Assembly: GCA_050249455.1 (NCBI GenBank)
Contig: JBFWQM010000058.1
Coordinates: 1 to 25,184, forward strand
Direction of reading: 5' to 3'
Length of the DNA: 25,184 nt
Source: JBFWQM01 sp050249455
GTDB taxonomy: Bacteria; Pseudomonadota; Alphaproteobacteria; MPNO01; VGEU01
Position 1 is the stretch's first letter, and each line of letters starts with the position of its first letter. Below, one piece after another: positions 6,463 to 13,936 of the stretch. Position numbers and translations under genes: made by a program. The notes under the pieces were generated by a model. It had not been told where the DNA came from, searched no databases, and worked only from the letters and a program-made list of their open reading frames with translations.

Positions 6463-7377
6463 TCACTTTCCGCTCGTCAGGGCGGGCAGGTCGCGGGCGC
6501 GCAGGCGCTTTATGCGGCGGGGATCGGCGTCGAGCACCTCGAACTCGATGCCCGAGCCGTGCTTTATGACCTCGCCGCGCGCCGGCACGCGGTCGGCCAG
6601 GAAGAACACCAGGCCGCCCATGGTGTCGATATCCTCCTCGCGCTCCTCGCCGGAAAGGATGGGGCCGACGCGCTTCTCGAAGTCCTCGATCGACACCCGG
6701 GCGTCGAGCTCGAGCGTGCCGTCGGGACGCTCCACCATGTCGGGCGCGGCCTCCTCGTCGTGCTCGTCCTCGATCTCGCCGACGATGGTCTCCACCAGGT
6801 CCTCGATCGTGATCAGGCCGTCGATGCCGCCGAACTCGTCCACCACCAGCGCCATGTGGGTGCGGCTGACCCGCATCTGGAGCAGGAGCTCCAGCACCGG
6901 CATCGAGGGCGCGACGAACAGCACGCGCCGCAGGATGCCGGCGAGCTTCGCCGGCTTGTCGGCCGCCAGCGCGGCGAGCACGTCCTTGATGTGGACCATG
7001 CCGACCACGTCGTCGAGGGTTTCGCGGTAGACCGGCATGCGCGAATGCGCCTGGCCGCCCATCAGCTTGATCAGCTCCGGCAGCTCGGTCTCGATGTCGA
7101 CGGCGACGATGTCGGCGCGCGGCACCATGATGTCGTAGACGGTGAGGTCGCGCAGGTTGAGGATGTTGCGCAGCAGCGTCCGTTCGTCGACGACGTCGGC
7201 CTCCGCCTCGCCGTCCTGCTGCTCGATCAGCTCCTCCAGGGTGTCGCGCAGCGCCTCGCGCCCGCTGCGCATGCCCAGCATGCGCTTCACCCACGTCAGG
7301 ATGCCGCCGCCGGCCGCGTTGGTGTCGTTGTGGGCCCCGTTGGCACGGGGCCCTGGACTGCCAGGGATCTCGTTCAT
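6463..7377 (-). CDS. corC: CBS-domain CorC/HlyC-type protein
   Basis: This 304-residue cytoplasmic protein has the arrangement of CorC (YbeX): a linker, two CBS domains (about residues 80-135, DIMVPRADIVAVD, and 145-200, RTHMALVVDEFGGIDGLITI) and a C-terminal CorC_HlyC transporter-associated domain (GTLELDARVSIEDFEKRV to the end). CorC is linked to magnesium/cobalt efflux, and CBS pairs usually bind adenine nucleotides. No membrane helix is present, unlike longer CNNM/CorB relatives. It starts with ATG 3 nt after the ybeY stop, so it belongs to the phoH-ybeY-corC run. The ribosome site is weak (AGGA directly ahead of the start), consistent with coupling. Confidence 0.94.
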   Translation of the reverse strand: MNEIPGSPGPRANGAHNDTNAAGGGILTWVKRMLGMRSGREALRDTLEELIEQQDGEAEADVVDERTLLRNILNLRDLTVYDIMVPRADIVAVDIETELPELIKLMGGQAHSRMPVYRETLDDVVGMVHIKDVLAALAADKPAKLAGILRRVLFVAPSMPVLELLLQMRVSRTHMALVVDEFGGIDGLITIEDLVETIVGEIEDEHDEEAAPDMVERPDGTLELDARVSIEDFEKRVGPILSGEEREEDIDTMGGLVFFLADRVPARGEVIKHGSGIEFEVLDADPRRIKRLRARDLPALTSGK

Positions 7378-7380
7378 GTC

Positions 7381-7929
7381 CTATCGCGCCCGGACAGCAT
7401 GACGGGGGTGGTAGGGGTTGGCAATACCCAGTCCCGCCAGCACGCTGACTTCCAGCGCCTCCATCCGGCGGGCCTGGGCCGCGGTCTCGTGGTCGTAGCC
7501 GAGGAGGTGCAGGACCCCGTGGACGACAAGGTGGGCGAGGTGGTCGGCGACCGGCCGGCCGGACTCCGCTGCCTCGCGCCGCGTGGTCTCGAAGGCGAGC
7601 ACGACGTCGCCGAGCGCCGTCGTGCCGGCCGGCCCGCGCGGGATCGCGGTGCGGGGCGCAAGGTCGAGGGCCGGGAAGGACAGCACGTTGGTCGGCCCGG
7701 CCTTGCCGCGATAGCCCTCGTTGAGCCCGGCGACGAAGGCGTCGTCGGCCAGGACGACGCTGATCTCGACCGGCGGCAGCGCCGGCCGGGCGGCGCCGGC
7801 CGCCGCGCGCGCGGCGGCGCGGACGCTGCCGACCACGCCCTGCGCGGCACGGCGCCACGGGGCATGGCGGACCGAGACGTCGACGCGGATCGATCCTGGC
7901 CCGCCCGCGGCATCGGCGTTCCCGCTCAC
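7381..7929 (-). CDS. ybeY: Endoribonuclease / 16S rRNA maturation factor YbeY
   Basis: YbeY is a zinc metalloprotein needed for 16S rRNA 3'-end maturation and ribosome quality control. The diagnostic zinc motif HGVLHLLGYDH is at residues 137-147 (His137, His141, His147), preceded by the family stretch YRGKAGPTNVLSFP. At 182 residues it is slightly long, because of an Ala/Arg-rich N-terminal part. The GTG start at 7929 overlaps the phoH stop as GTGA, giving tight translational coupling. The phoH-ybeY-corC-lnt order is conserved widely in proteobacteria and supports the call. Confidence 0.96.
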   Translation of the reverse strand: MSGNADAAGGPGSIRVDVSVRHAPWRRAAQGVVGSVRAAARAAAGAARPALPPVEISVVLADDAFVAGLNEGYRGKAGPTNVLSFPALDLAPRTAIPRGPAGTTALGDVVLAFETTRREAAESGRPVADHLAHLVVHGVLHLLGYDHETAAQARRMEALEVSVLAGLGIANPYHPRHAVRAR

Positions 7930-8951
7930 GTCTTCGGGCCGGACGGCCCGGCGCCGGCGCGCCGGCGCGCGCTTTCGTCGTAGGCGCGCACGATGCGCCC
8001 GACCAGGGCGTGCCGGACCACGTCGGCCTCGGTGAAAAAGACCCGCGCCACGCCTTCGACGTCGCGCAGCGTCTCCACCGCGTCGACCAGGCCGGAGTCG
8101 GCGGGCGAGGGCAGGTCGGTCTGGCTGAGGTCGCCGGTCACGACCATGCGCGAGCCTTCGCCGAGCCGGGTCAGGAACATCTTCATCTGGACCCGGGTGG
8201 CGTTCTGCGCCTCGTCCAGGATGACGAAGGAATGCGCCAGGGTGCGCCCGCGCATGAAGGCGAGCGGCGCCACCTCGATCTCGCCGGCGTTGAGGCGGCG
8301 GTTGACCTGGTCGGCCGGCATCATGTCGTAGAGCGCGTCGTACAGCGGGCGCAGGTAGGGATCGACCTTCTCGCGCAGGTCGCCGGGCAGGAAGCCCAGC
8401 CGCTCGCCCGCCTCCACCGCGGGGCGCGACAGGACCAGCCGGTCGACGCGGCCGGAATTCATCATCGCGACCGCGGTGGCCACCGCGAGGTAGGTCTTGC
8501 CGGTGCCGGCGGGGCCGAGGCCGAACACCAGCTCGTGGTCGGCGAGCGCGCGCAGGTAGACCTGCTGGCCCGCCGTGCGCGGGGTGATGTGGCGGCGCGG
8601 CGTGCGGATCAGCAGTTCGCCGTCGCCGTTGCGGTCGATGCCGGGGCCGCGCGAGGCGCCGGCGAGGCGGACCGCCGCATCGACCTCGCCGATGTCCACC
8701 GGCAGGCCGCGCTTCAGGCGGTCGTAGAGGGCGTTGAGCGCGTCGCGCGCCTGCGCCGCGGCATTCGCCGGGCCGTCGATCACCACCCGGTTGCCGCGCG
8801 AGGCGAGCGAGACGCCGAGCGACTGTTCGATCCGCGCCAGATGCTGGTCGAACCGGCCGAACAGGAGGGGCAGCAGCGCGTTGTCGTCGAACTGCAGGTG
8901 GATCGGCTGGTCGGCGACCGGTGCGTCGTCTGCGGGGCCGGGCGGGGTCAA
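7926..8951 (-). CDS. phoH: PhoH family ATPase (YbeZ type)
   Basis: This is a cytoplasmic PhoH/YbeZ-type P-loop ATPase, thought to act with YbeY in RNA metabolism. The 341-residue protein has an N-terminal KH-like segment, Walker A GPAGTGKT (residues 146-153) and Walker B VILDEAQN (243-250), followed by the family stretch VVTGDLSQTDLPSP. The start is TTG at 8951, overlapping the miaB stop as TTGA. No ATG or GTG lies at a sensible place in this frame; the much longer open frame upstream is only the shadow of miaB. It forms a 4-nt overlap at each end with its neighbours. Confidence 0.93.
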   Translation of the reverse strand: MTPPGPADDAPVADQPIHLQFDDNALLPLLFGRFDQHLARIEQSLGVSLASRGNRVVIDGPANAAAQARDALNALYDRLKRGLPVDIGEVDAAVRLAGASRGPGIDRNGDGELLIRTPRRHITPRTAGQQVYLRALADHELVFGLGPAGTGKTYLAVATAVAMMNSGRVDRLVLSRPAVEAGERLGFLPGDLREKVDPYLRPLYDALYDMMPADQVNRRLNAGEIEVAPLAFMRGRTLAHSFVILDEAQNATRVQMKMFLTRLGEGSRMVVTGDLSQTDLPSPADSGLVDAVETLRDVEGVARVFFTEADVVRHALVGRIVRAYDESARRRAGAGPSGPKT

Positions 8952-10312
8952 GCGGTCGCCACCATGGCGGTGTCCGCGGCGGCGCCGGCCAGCCTGCCGG
9001 TCAGCGCGTTCGCGGTGGCGGCGACGAGTTCGACCGGCGCGATCGTGCCGAACAGCGCCGCGGCCGCCGGCGCATCGGCGCAATCGAGGTGGACGGCCTG
9101 GAGGTAAGGCGTCCGGCCGGCGAGCTGGTGCGGCGCGCGGCCGGGACGGTCGAGCAGCACCGGCAGGATGCGCCCGACGGTCGCCCGGTTGAAGGCGCGC
9201 TGGTCGGCGTTCAGCAGATCCTGCAGCGCGGCGAGGCGTTCGGCCTTGACGGCCTCCGGCACCTGGCCCGGCTGCGCTGCCGCCGGGGTGCCGGCCCGCG
9301 GGCTGTATTTGAAGGAATAGGCCTGGGCGTAGCCGACCGCGCGCGCCAGCGTCAGGGTCGCGTCGAAGTCGCGGTCGGTCTCGCCGGGGTGGCCGACGAT
9401 GAAGTCCGACGACAGCGCGAGGTCGGGCCGCGCCGCGCGCAGCCGGTCGACCAGCCGCCGGTAGTCGGCGGCCGTGTATTGCCGGTTCATCGACGCCAGG
9501 ATGCGGTCGGACCCCGACTGCACCGGCAGGTGCAGGTAGGGCATCAGCGCGGCGACATCGGCGTGGGCGGCGATCAGCTCGTCGTCCATGTCGCGCGGGT
9601 GCGAGGTGGTGTAGCGGATGCGCGCCAGCCCGTCGATCTCCGCCAGCGCGCGCACCAGCCGGCCGAGGCCCCATTCGGCCTTGCCGTGGGCGCCGTGATA
9701 GGCGTTGACGTTCTGGCCGAGCAGGGTGATCTCGCACGCGCCGGCGGCGACCAGGCGCCGGGCCTCCGCCAGCACGTCGGCGACGGGGCGCGAATACTCC
9801 GCGCCGCGGGTGTAGGGCACGACGCAGAACGTGCAGAACTTGTCGCAGCCTTCCTGCACCGTCAGGAACGCGGCCGGCCCGGGCGGCGCCGCGGCATCGG
9901 GCAGGCTGTCGAACTTGGGCTCGGCGGGAAAGTCGGTGTCGAGCACGCCGCCGCCGGCGCGCGCGGCGCGCGCCACCAGCTCCGGCAGCCGGTGATAGGC
10001 CTGCGGCCCGACCACGATGTCGACATAGGGGGCGCGGCGCAGGATCTCCGCCCCCTCGGCCTGGGCGACGCAGCCGGCCACGGCGATCACGGTGCCGCGC
10101 TCGCGCTTCTGCGCGCGCAGCCGGCCGAGCTCGGAGAACATCTTCTCCGCCGCCTTCTCGCGGATGTGGCAGGTGTTGAGGACGACCATGTCGGCGGCTT
10201 CGGGCGAATCTGCGGGCGCGAAGCCGAGCGGTGCCAGGACATCCGCCATCCGGGCGGAGTCGTAGACGTTCATCTGGCAGCCATACGTCCTGATAAAGAG
10301 CTTCCTGGTCAA
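8948..10312 (-). CDS. miaB: tRNA-2-methylthio-N6-dimethylallyladenosine synthase MiaB
   Basis: MiaB is a radical-SAM methylthiotransferase that completes ms2i6A at tRNA position 37. From TTG at 10312 it has 454 residues. The N-terminal methylthiotransferase domain supplies Cys12 (RTYGCQMN), Cys48 and Cys81 for the auxiliary cluster. The radical-SAM motif CxxxCxxC is Cys156, Cys160 and Cys163 (EGCDKFCTFCVVPYTRG). A TRAM-like domain ends the protein. The TTG follows an AGGT element by 6 nt and gives the usual short N-terminus before FIRTYGCQMN; the frame extends further 5' but that part is unlike the family. A promoter candidate lies 23-50 nt upstream. Confidence 0.95.
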   Translation of the reverse strand: MTRKLFIRTYGCQMNVYDSARMADVLAPLGFAPADSPEAADMVVLNTCHIREKAAEKMFSELGRLRAQKRERGTVIAVAGCVAQAEGAEILRRAPYVDIVVGPQAYHRLPELVARAARAGGGVLDTDFPAEPKFDSLPDAAAPPGPAAFLTVQEGCDKFCTFCVVPYTRGAEYSRPVADVLAEARRLVAAGACEITLLGQNVNAYHGAHGKAEWGLGRLVRALAEIDGLARIRYTTSHPRDMDDELIAAHADVAALMPYLHLPVQSGSDRILASMNRQYTAADYRRLVDRLRAARPDLALSSDFIVGHPGETDRDFDATLTLARAVGYAQAYSFKYSPRAGTPAAAQPGQVPEAVKAERLAALQDLLNADQRAFNRATVGRILPVLLDRPGRAPHQLAGRTPYLQAVHLDCADAPAAAALFGTIAPVELVAATANALTGRLAGAAADTAMVATA

Positions 10313-10334
10313 CGAGATACCTGTTTGCCCGGAA

Positions 10335-10362
10335 AGGGTAGCACCGGCCCCCCGGGAGTCAA
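10335..10362 (-). promoter_or_regulatory. Candidate miaB operon promoter
   Basis: On the minus strand, TTGACT (10362-10357) and TACCCT (10340-10335) are 16 nt apart in the 67-nt gap between the acyltransferase and miaB. This would start transcription about 15 nt before the miaB TTG and drive miaB-phoH-ybeY-corC. The -35 box is good; the -10 box is of the GC-tolerant kind. Confidence 0.5.
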
Positions 10363-10379
10363 GTAAACGCCCCGGACCG

Positions 10380-11231
10380 TTACGCGACTGTTGCAGGCGT
10401 CGCGGGCGCGGCGGGATCGGCCGTCGGCGCCGGCTTCGGCAGCGCCGGGGCAAGCGGCCGGCCGGCGTTGGCGGTGGCGAGGCCGGTCGAAACCGTGTCG
10501 TAGCAGTGCCGCGCCAGCGCCTTGCGCGAGCCGAAGTCGGCCAAGGTCACCGGCGGGTGGAACTGGACCGACACTGTCAGCGTGCCGAGGCCGATCAGGT
10601 CCCACGCGTGGGACAGGAGCGCCGTCTCGCCGTACCAGGCGAAGAACGGCCGGAACGTGCGCCCGACCGGCATGTCGTCCAGCCGGGTATAGGCGATCGA
10701 AACCGGCTGCACCGTCAGCGGCTTGCCGCCGACCTCCAGCCCCGCCACCGCGAACAATGCGGTCTTGAACGGCAGCACGCGGTTGCCGTCGCTGGAGGTG
10801 CCTTCCGGAAACAGGATCAGCCAGTCACCGGCGTTCAGGCGCGCGATCAGGTCGTCGCGGTGCTGCCCGGCGTTCGGACCGCGGCGGTCGACGAAGACCG
10901 ACCGCTGCAGCTTCGCCAGCAGCCCGAAGAACGGCCAGCTCGCGATCTCGGACTTGGCGACGAACGAGCCCGGGACGATCGAGCCCAGCACGGTGATGTC
11001 GATATACGAGCCGTGATTGGACACGAAGAGGGTCGGGTGGGCGCGCGACATCTCGCCCTGGACGTCGAGCTTGATGCCCATCAGGCGCAGGCAGTTGCGG
11101 TGGTAGAAGATCGGGATGCGCCGCGCCGCGCCGAGGCCGAGCGCCACGGCTACCGCCTGCGCCGGCAGCATCAGGACGGTCCAGGCGACATATGCGACCG
11201 CGCGCGCCAGCGCGCGGAACGGCGAGCCCAT
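10380..11231 (-). CDS. 1-acyl-sn-glycerol-3-phosphate acyltransferase (PlsC/OlsA family)
   Basis: This membrane-associated acyltransferase has 283 residues. The family motifs are clear: NHxxxxD as NHGSYID (His73, Asp78) and the substrate-binding FPEGTSS (141-147), with a hydrophobic N-terminal helix (about residues 11-35). It starts 8 nt after the stop of an OlsB-like gene. In rhizobia OlsB makes lyso-ornithine lipid and the adjacent OlsA, a PlsC homologue, adds the second acyl chain, so ornithine-lipid synthesis is a reasonable inference. General lysophosphatidate acylation is the alternative and cannot be excluded from sequence. The C-terminus is a low-complexity Ala/Pro tail. Confidence 0.92.
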   Translation of the reverse strand: MGSPFRALARAVAYVAWTVLMLPAQAVAVALGLGAARRIPIFYHRNCLRLMGIKLDVQGEMSRAHPTLFVSNHGSYIDITVLGSIVPGSFVAKSEIASWPFFGLLAKLQRSVFVDRRGPNAGQHRDDLIARLNAGDWLILFPEGTSSDGNRVLPFKTALFAVAGLEVGGKPLTVQPVSIAYTRLDDMPVGRTFRPFFAWYGETALLSHAWDLIGLGTLTVSVQFHPPVTLADFGSRKALARHCYDTVSTGLATANAGRPLAPALPKPAPTADPAAPATPATVA

Positions 11232-11239
11232 GGCGGCGC

Positions 11240-12049
11240 CTATTCCTGAACGGGTTCGCGCCGAGTGTAATGCTTGTAGTAGCGCTCGGTCACGAGGTCG
11301 GTCTTCACGACGATCGACACGTCGGTGGTGTTGAACTGGTGGTCGATGACGGCGCCGTCGCCGACGAACCCGCCGAGCCGGATATAGCCCTTGATCAGCG
11401 GCGGCAGCTCGGCCAGCGCGGCCCGCGGGTCGACCTGCTCCTCCGGCAGCAGACGCATGTCGACATAGCGCTCGCGCAGCGCCTGCGGGCGCAGCGCCGG
11501 CGGCGCCAGGTGGTAATAGTGCAGGTACGACAGCGGCAGCGCCAGCCGCTGAGGGTCGGTGCCGGGCAGGCTGGCGCAGCCGAACATCAGCGCGATGTCG
11601 TGGTGGAAGACGTAGGAGGCGATCGTCTGCCACAGGAGGTTCATGGTCGGCCGGTTGCGGTAGGCGAGATCGACGCACGACCGCCCGAGCTCCAGGATCT
11701 CGCCGGGGTAGGCCAGCAGGTGCGACAGGTCGTACTCGTCCGCCGAGTAGAAGCCGAAGTTCTGCAGCGCCTTGGACCGCCGCAGCACGCGATAGGTGCC
11801 GACCACCACCCCGGCCGGCGCGTTGCGGCTGTGGTCGATGACCAGGAGGTGGTCGCACACCGCGTCGAACCGGTCGAAGTCGCGGCGGCGCCGCTCGACC
11901 TCCATGGACGGGCGCGCCTGCATCTCGTCGTAAAAGACGCGGTAGCGCAGCGCCTGCGCGGCATCGATGTCGGCGTCGCTGCAGGCGAGCCGCGCCTCGA
12001 GTGAGCCTGAGAGGATAGGCGCCGGCGAACCGCCGTGCGTCTCATTCAT
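11240..12049 (-). CDS. olsB: OlsB-type ornithine N-acyltransferase (GNAT, hemolysin-like)
   Basis: The 269-residue protein matches the OlsB/hemolysin-like acyltransferase family: RYRVFYDEM near the N-terminus, GTYRVLR, LELGRSCVDLAYRNRPTMN and LMFGCASLPGTDP. OlsB transfers a 3-hydroxyacyl chain from acyl carrier protein to the alpha-amino group of ornithine. The PlsC-type gene directly downstream would provide the O-acylation step, which strengthens the assignment. The start is taken at ATG 12049; an in-frame ATG at 12073 adds eight residues, and neither has a good ribosome site. In several bacteria ornithine lipids replace phospholipids under phosphate limitation; no Pho box is obvious here. 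Confidence 0.82.
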   Translation of the reverse strand: MNETHGGSPAPILSGSLEARLACSDADIDAAQALRYRVFYDEMQARPSMEVERRRRDFDRFDAVCDHLLVIDHSRNAPAGVVVGTYRVLRRSKALQNFGFYSADEYDLSHLLAYPGEILELGRSCVDLAYRNRPTMNLLWQTIASYVFHHDIALMFGCASLPGTDPQRLALPLSYLHYYHLAPPALRPQALRERYVDMRLLPEEQVDPRAALAELPPLIKGYIRLGGFVGDGAVIDHQFNTTDVSIVVKTDLVTERYYKHYTRREPVQE

Positions 12050-12130
12050 CCGCGATTCTGCCCACCACGGCATCCGACGTCCGGCCGCTGCCCGGCCGTA
12101 CGGGAGACACCCGTTCGCTGCACGGCAGGG

Positions 12131-12574
12131 TCAGCCCCGGCCCTTGCCGCGGCTCTTCCCGCCGTCTTCCAGAGGCACACCGTAAAGTTCGAGCCGTTCC
12201 CCGGCAAGTTCGAATCCAAGCTGATTGGCGATCTTGCGCTTGAGGACTTCCAGCTCGTCGTTCTCGAACTCCACCACCTCGCCGGTCCGCAGGTTGATCA
12301 GGTGGTGGTGGTGATGCCGGTCGCCCGACTCCTCATAGCGGGCGCGCCCGTCGCCGAAGTCGTGCCGCTCGACGATCTTCGCTTCCTCGAACAGGCGGAT
12401 GGTCCGGTAGACGGTGGCGATCGAGATGCGCGGGTCGATGGTCGCCGCACGGCGATAGAGCTGCTCGACGTCGGGATGATCGGTCGAATCGGACAAGACC
12501 TTCGCGATGACCCGCCGCTGCTCGGTCATCTTCAGGCCCTTGTCGTGGCATAAGCGTTCGATTCGAGTCGGCAT
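12131..12574 (-). CDS. fur: Fur-family metalloregulator (Fur/Mur type)
   Basis: Fur proteins are metal-responsive repressors of iron or manganese genes. From ATG at 12574 there are 147 residues. The winged-helix DNA-binding domain is complete (MTEQRRVIAKVLSDSTDHPD and ISIATVYRTIRLFEEAKIVE), followed by a dimerisation domain with the His run HHHHHLI (residues 87-92). Neither structural CxxC pair of classical Fur is present; the only cysteine is Cys9. This is common in alphaproteobacterial Fur/Mur proteins, some of which sense manganese. An in-frame GTG at 12586 is possible but lies almost at the predicted transcription start. The C-terminus is a short Lys/Arg/Gly tail. Confidence 0.92.
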   Translation of the reverse strand: MPTRIERLCHDKGLKMTEQRRVIAKVLSDSTDHPDVEQLYRRAATIDPRISIATVYRTIRLFEEAKIVERHDFGDGRARYEESGDRHHHHHLINLRTGEVVEFENDELEVLKRKIANQLGFELAGERLELYGVPLEDGGKSRGKGRG

Positions 12575-12595
12575 GAATCCGATCACCCCGAAGGC

Positions 12596-12624
12596 AAGCT
12601 AGGTTCCGTCGCGAACGCCGTCAA
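12596..12624 (-). promoter_or_regulatory. Promoter of fur
   Basis: On the minus strand, TTGACG (12624-12619) and TAGCTT (12601-12596) have the ideal 17-nt spacing. Transcription would begin near 12589, giving a leader of about 15 nt to ATG 12574. That favours this start over GTG 12586. Confidence 0.6.
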
Positions 12625-12664
12625 CTCGTCAGCGTGACGAAACTTCCCGCGCCGCGCAAGCGCG

Positions 12665-13066
12665 CTACTTCGCCCGCCGCCCGAGGCCGATCCGCTTGGC
12701 GAGCGAGCTGCGCTGGCTGGCATATTTCGGGGCGACCATCGGGTAGTCCGGCGGCAGCCCCCAGCGCGCGCGATATTCGTCCGGCGTCATGTCGTAGGCG
12801 GTCTTGAGGTGCCGCTTCAGCATCTTGAGCTTGCGGCCGTCCTCCAGGCAAATGATGTATTCGGGCGTCACCGACCGCTTGATCGGCACCGCGGGCTTCA
12901 GTTCCTCCTCCGGCGGCGCGGAATGGCCCAGGCCGGCAAGCGTGTCGTGCACCAGGCGGATCAGCCCGGGGAGTTCGGTTGCCGGCATCGCGTTCCGGCT
13001 GACCTGGGCGGCGACGATGCGGACGGTCCACTCATAAAGGTCCTGGGTGGCAAGATTTTCTGTCAT
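12665..13066 (-). CDS. MucR/Ros-family transcriptional regulator
   Basis: MucR/Ros proteins are alphaproteobacterial regulators of exopolysaccharide, motility and cell-cycle genes. They bind AT-rich DNA through a zinc-finger-like domain. The 133-residue protein has the typical N-terminal oligomerisation part and the diagnostic stretch CLEDGRKLKMLKRHL followed by MTPDEYRARWGLPPDYPM. Cys73, Asp76 and His86 occupy the expected ligand positions, but the second histidine (His in the rhizobial HLMTHY) is Ala90 here. Zinc-independent MucR relatives exist, so this need not abolish function. The ATG start at 13066 fits the family and follows a good promoter. Confidence 0.93.
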   Translation of the reverse strand: MTENLATQDLYEWTVRIVAAQVSRNAMPATELPGLIRLVHDTLAGLGHSAPPEEELKPAVPIKRSVTPEYIICLEDGRKLKMLKRHLKTAYDMTPDEYRARWGLPPDYPMVAPKYASQRSSLAKRIGLGRRAK

Positions 13067-13102
13067 TGAGATTTCCGTTTAAATGACTTTCCGAGTGTCC
13101 GA

Positions 13103-13131
13103 TATATATGGAATTGGAATGATCGGAACAA
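13103..13131 (-). promoter_or_regulatory. Promoter of the mucR-type gene
   Basis: On the minus strand, TTGTTC (13131-13126) and TATATA (13108-13103) are exactly 17 nt apart. The 13075-13135 segment is the most AT-rich stretch of the window. MucR proteins bind such DNA and often repress their own genes, so autoregulation is likely but inferred. A TTGACT overlapping the -35 box gives an alternative with poorer spacing. Confidence 0.55.
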
Positions 13132-13209
13132 GTCAAACAAGTGCTTGCGCCGCGGTCACTACCGGCTCGTCGGCGGCGGCGCCTGTGGATTGGATTGGCG
13201 GACTGCGAC

Positions 13210-13482
13210 ATGTCCTTGGCGGAACATTTTCTCGACATCACCGCCGACGTCTGCCCGATGACGTTCGTGCGCACGCGCCTGGCGATCGAGAAGGCGGCGC
13301 CGGGCGACGTCGTGGAGGTGCGCCTGAACGGCGGCGAGCCGCTGCACAACGTGCCGGATTCGGTGAGCGAGCTCGGCCACCAGATCCTGGCGCTCACCGA
13401 CGATGCGGGCCGTCCGGTCGACCGCGCGGCGCTGCCGGCGGACGCGGCGGGACCGTTCCGCCTGAGGGTCAGGAAGCGCTGA
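13210..13482 (+). CDS. TusA-family sulfurtransferase
   Basis: This is a small sulfur-carrier protein of 90 residues. TusA proteins carry persulfide on the cysteine of a CPxP motif; here it reads DVCPMTFVRTRLAIEKA (Cys15, Pro16, with Thr18 in place of the second Pro). GDVVEVRLNGGEPLHNVP completes the compact fold. The ATG at 13210 follows GGCGGA by 7 nt; a GTG at 13141 would add 23 arginine-rich residues unlike the family. It is divergent from the mucR gene and its last 14 nt overlap the end of rimI on the other strand. Its partners cannot be told from the sequence; tRNA thiolation, molybdenum cofactor and sulfur oxidation are all possible. Confidence 0.88.
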   Translation: MSLAEHFLDITADVCPMTFVRTRLAIEKAAPGDVVEVRLNGGEPLHNVPDSVSELGHQILALTDDAGRPVDRAALPADAAGPFRLRVRKR

Positions 13483-13936
13483 GCGGCGGCACCGCGCGGC
13501 TCATCGTCAGCGCGGCCAGCGTGCCGCCGCCCTTGAGCTCGTAGTAGTCGGGCCGCCGGCCGACCTTCTCGAAGCCGGTCGAGCGGTAGAGCGCCAGCGC
13601 CACCTCGTTGGTTTCCGCGACCTCGAGAAACATCACCCGTGCGCCGCCCTGCGCCGCCACCGCCAGCGCGGCCTCCAGGAGGCGGCGGCCGATGCCGCGG
13701 CCGCGCGCATCGTCGGCGACCGCCAGCGACAGGAGCTCGCATTCGTCGGCGGCGCTGCGCGCCAGCGCGAAGCCGGCCAGCGCGCCGCCGTCGCGCGCCA
13801 CCAGGCCAACCGCCCCCGGCATCGCCAGGATGCGCCGGATCATCATCGGGTCCCACGCGTCGTCGAAGCACCGCGCGTGCAGCGCCGCGATCGCCTCCAC
13901 GTCGGCATGGCTCACGGTCTCGATCGCCGCGCTCAC
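13469..13936 (-). CDS. rimI: Ribosomal protein S18-alanine N-acetyltransferase RimI
   Basis: RimI is a GNAT enzyme; in model bacteria it acetylates the N-terminus of ribosomal protein S18. The 155-residue protein has the acetyl-CoA binding motif RGRGIGRR (residues 77-84), preceded by ELLSLAVADDA and followed by the typical EVAETNEVALALYRSTGFEK block. The GTG start at 13936 overlaps the tsaB stop as GTGA, and tsaB-rimI is a widely conserved pair. Its 3' end overlaps the convergent tusA gene by 14 nt. The exact substrate is not proven by sequence. Confidence 0.92.
   Translation of the reverse strand: MSAAIETVSHADVEAIAALHARCFDDAWDPMMIRRILAMPGAVGLVARDGGALAGFALARSAADECELLSLAVADDARGRGIGRRLLEAALAVAAQGGARVMFLEVAETNEVALALYRSTGFEKVGRRPDYYELKGGGTLAALTMSRAVPPLSAS

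Noticed and set aside
8921..10366. 481-codon plus-strand frame opposite miaB, and similar frames opposite lnt, phoH and murJ
   Set aside because: All mirror codon positions of well-supported minus-strand genes and show no family features.
10380..11858. 492-codon version of the PlsC-type gene extending through olsB
   Set aside because: Its first 209 residues are the out-of-frame reading of olsB; the family N-terminus begins at ATG 11231.
13141..13209. 23-residue N-terminal extension of the TusA protein from GTG 13141
   Set aside because: It is arginine-rich, unlike the family, and the ATG at 13210 has a better-spaced ribosome site.
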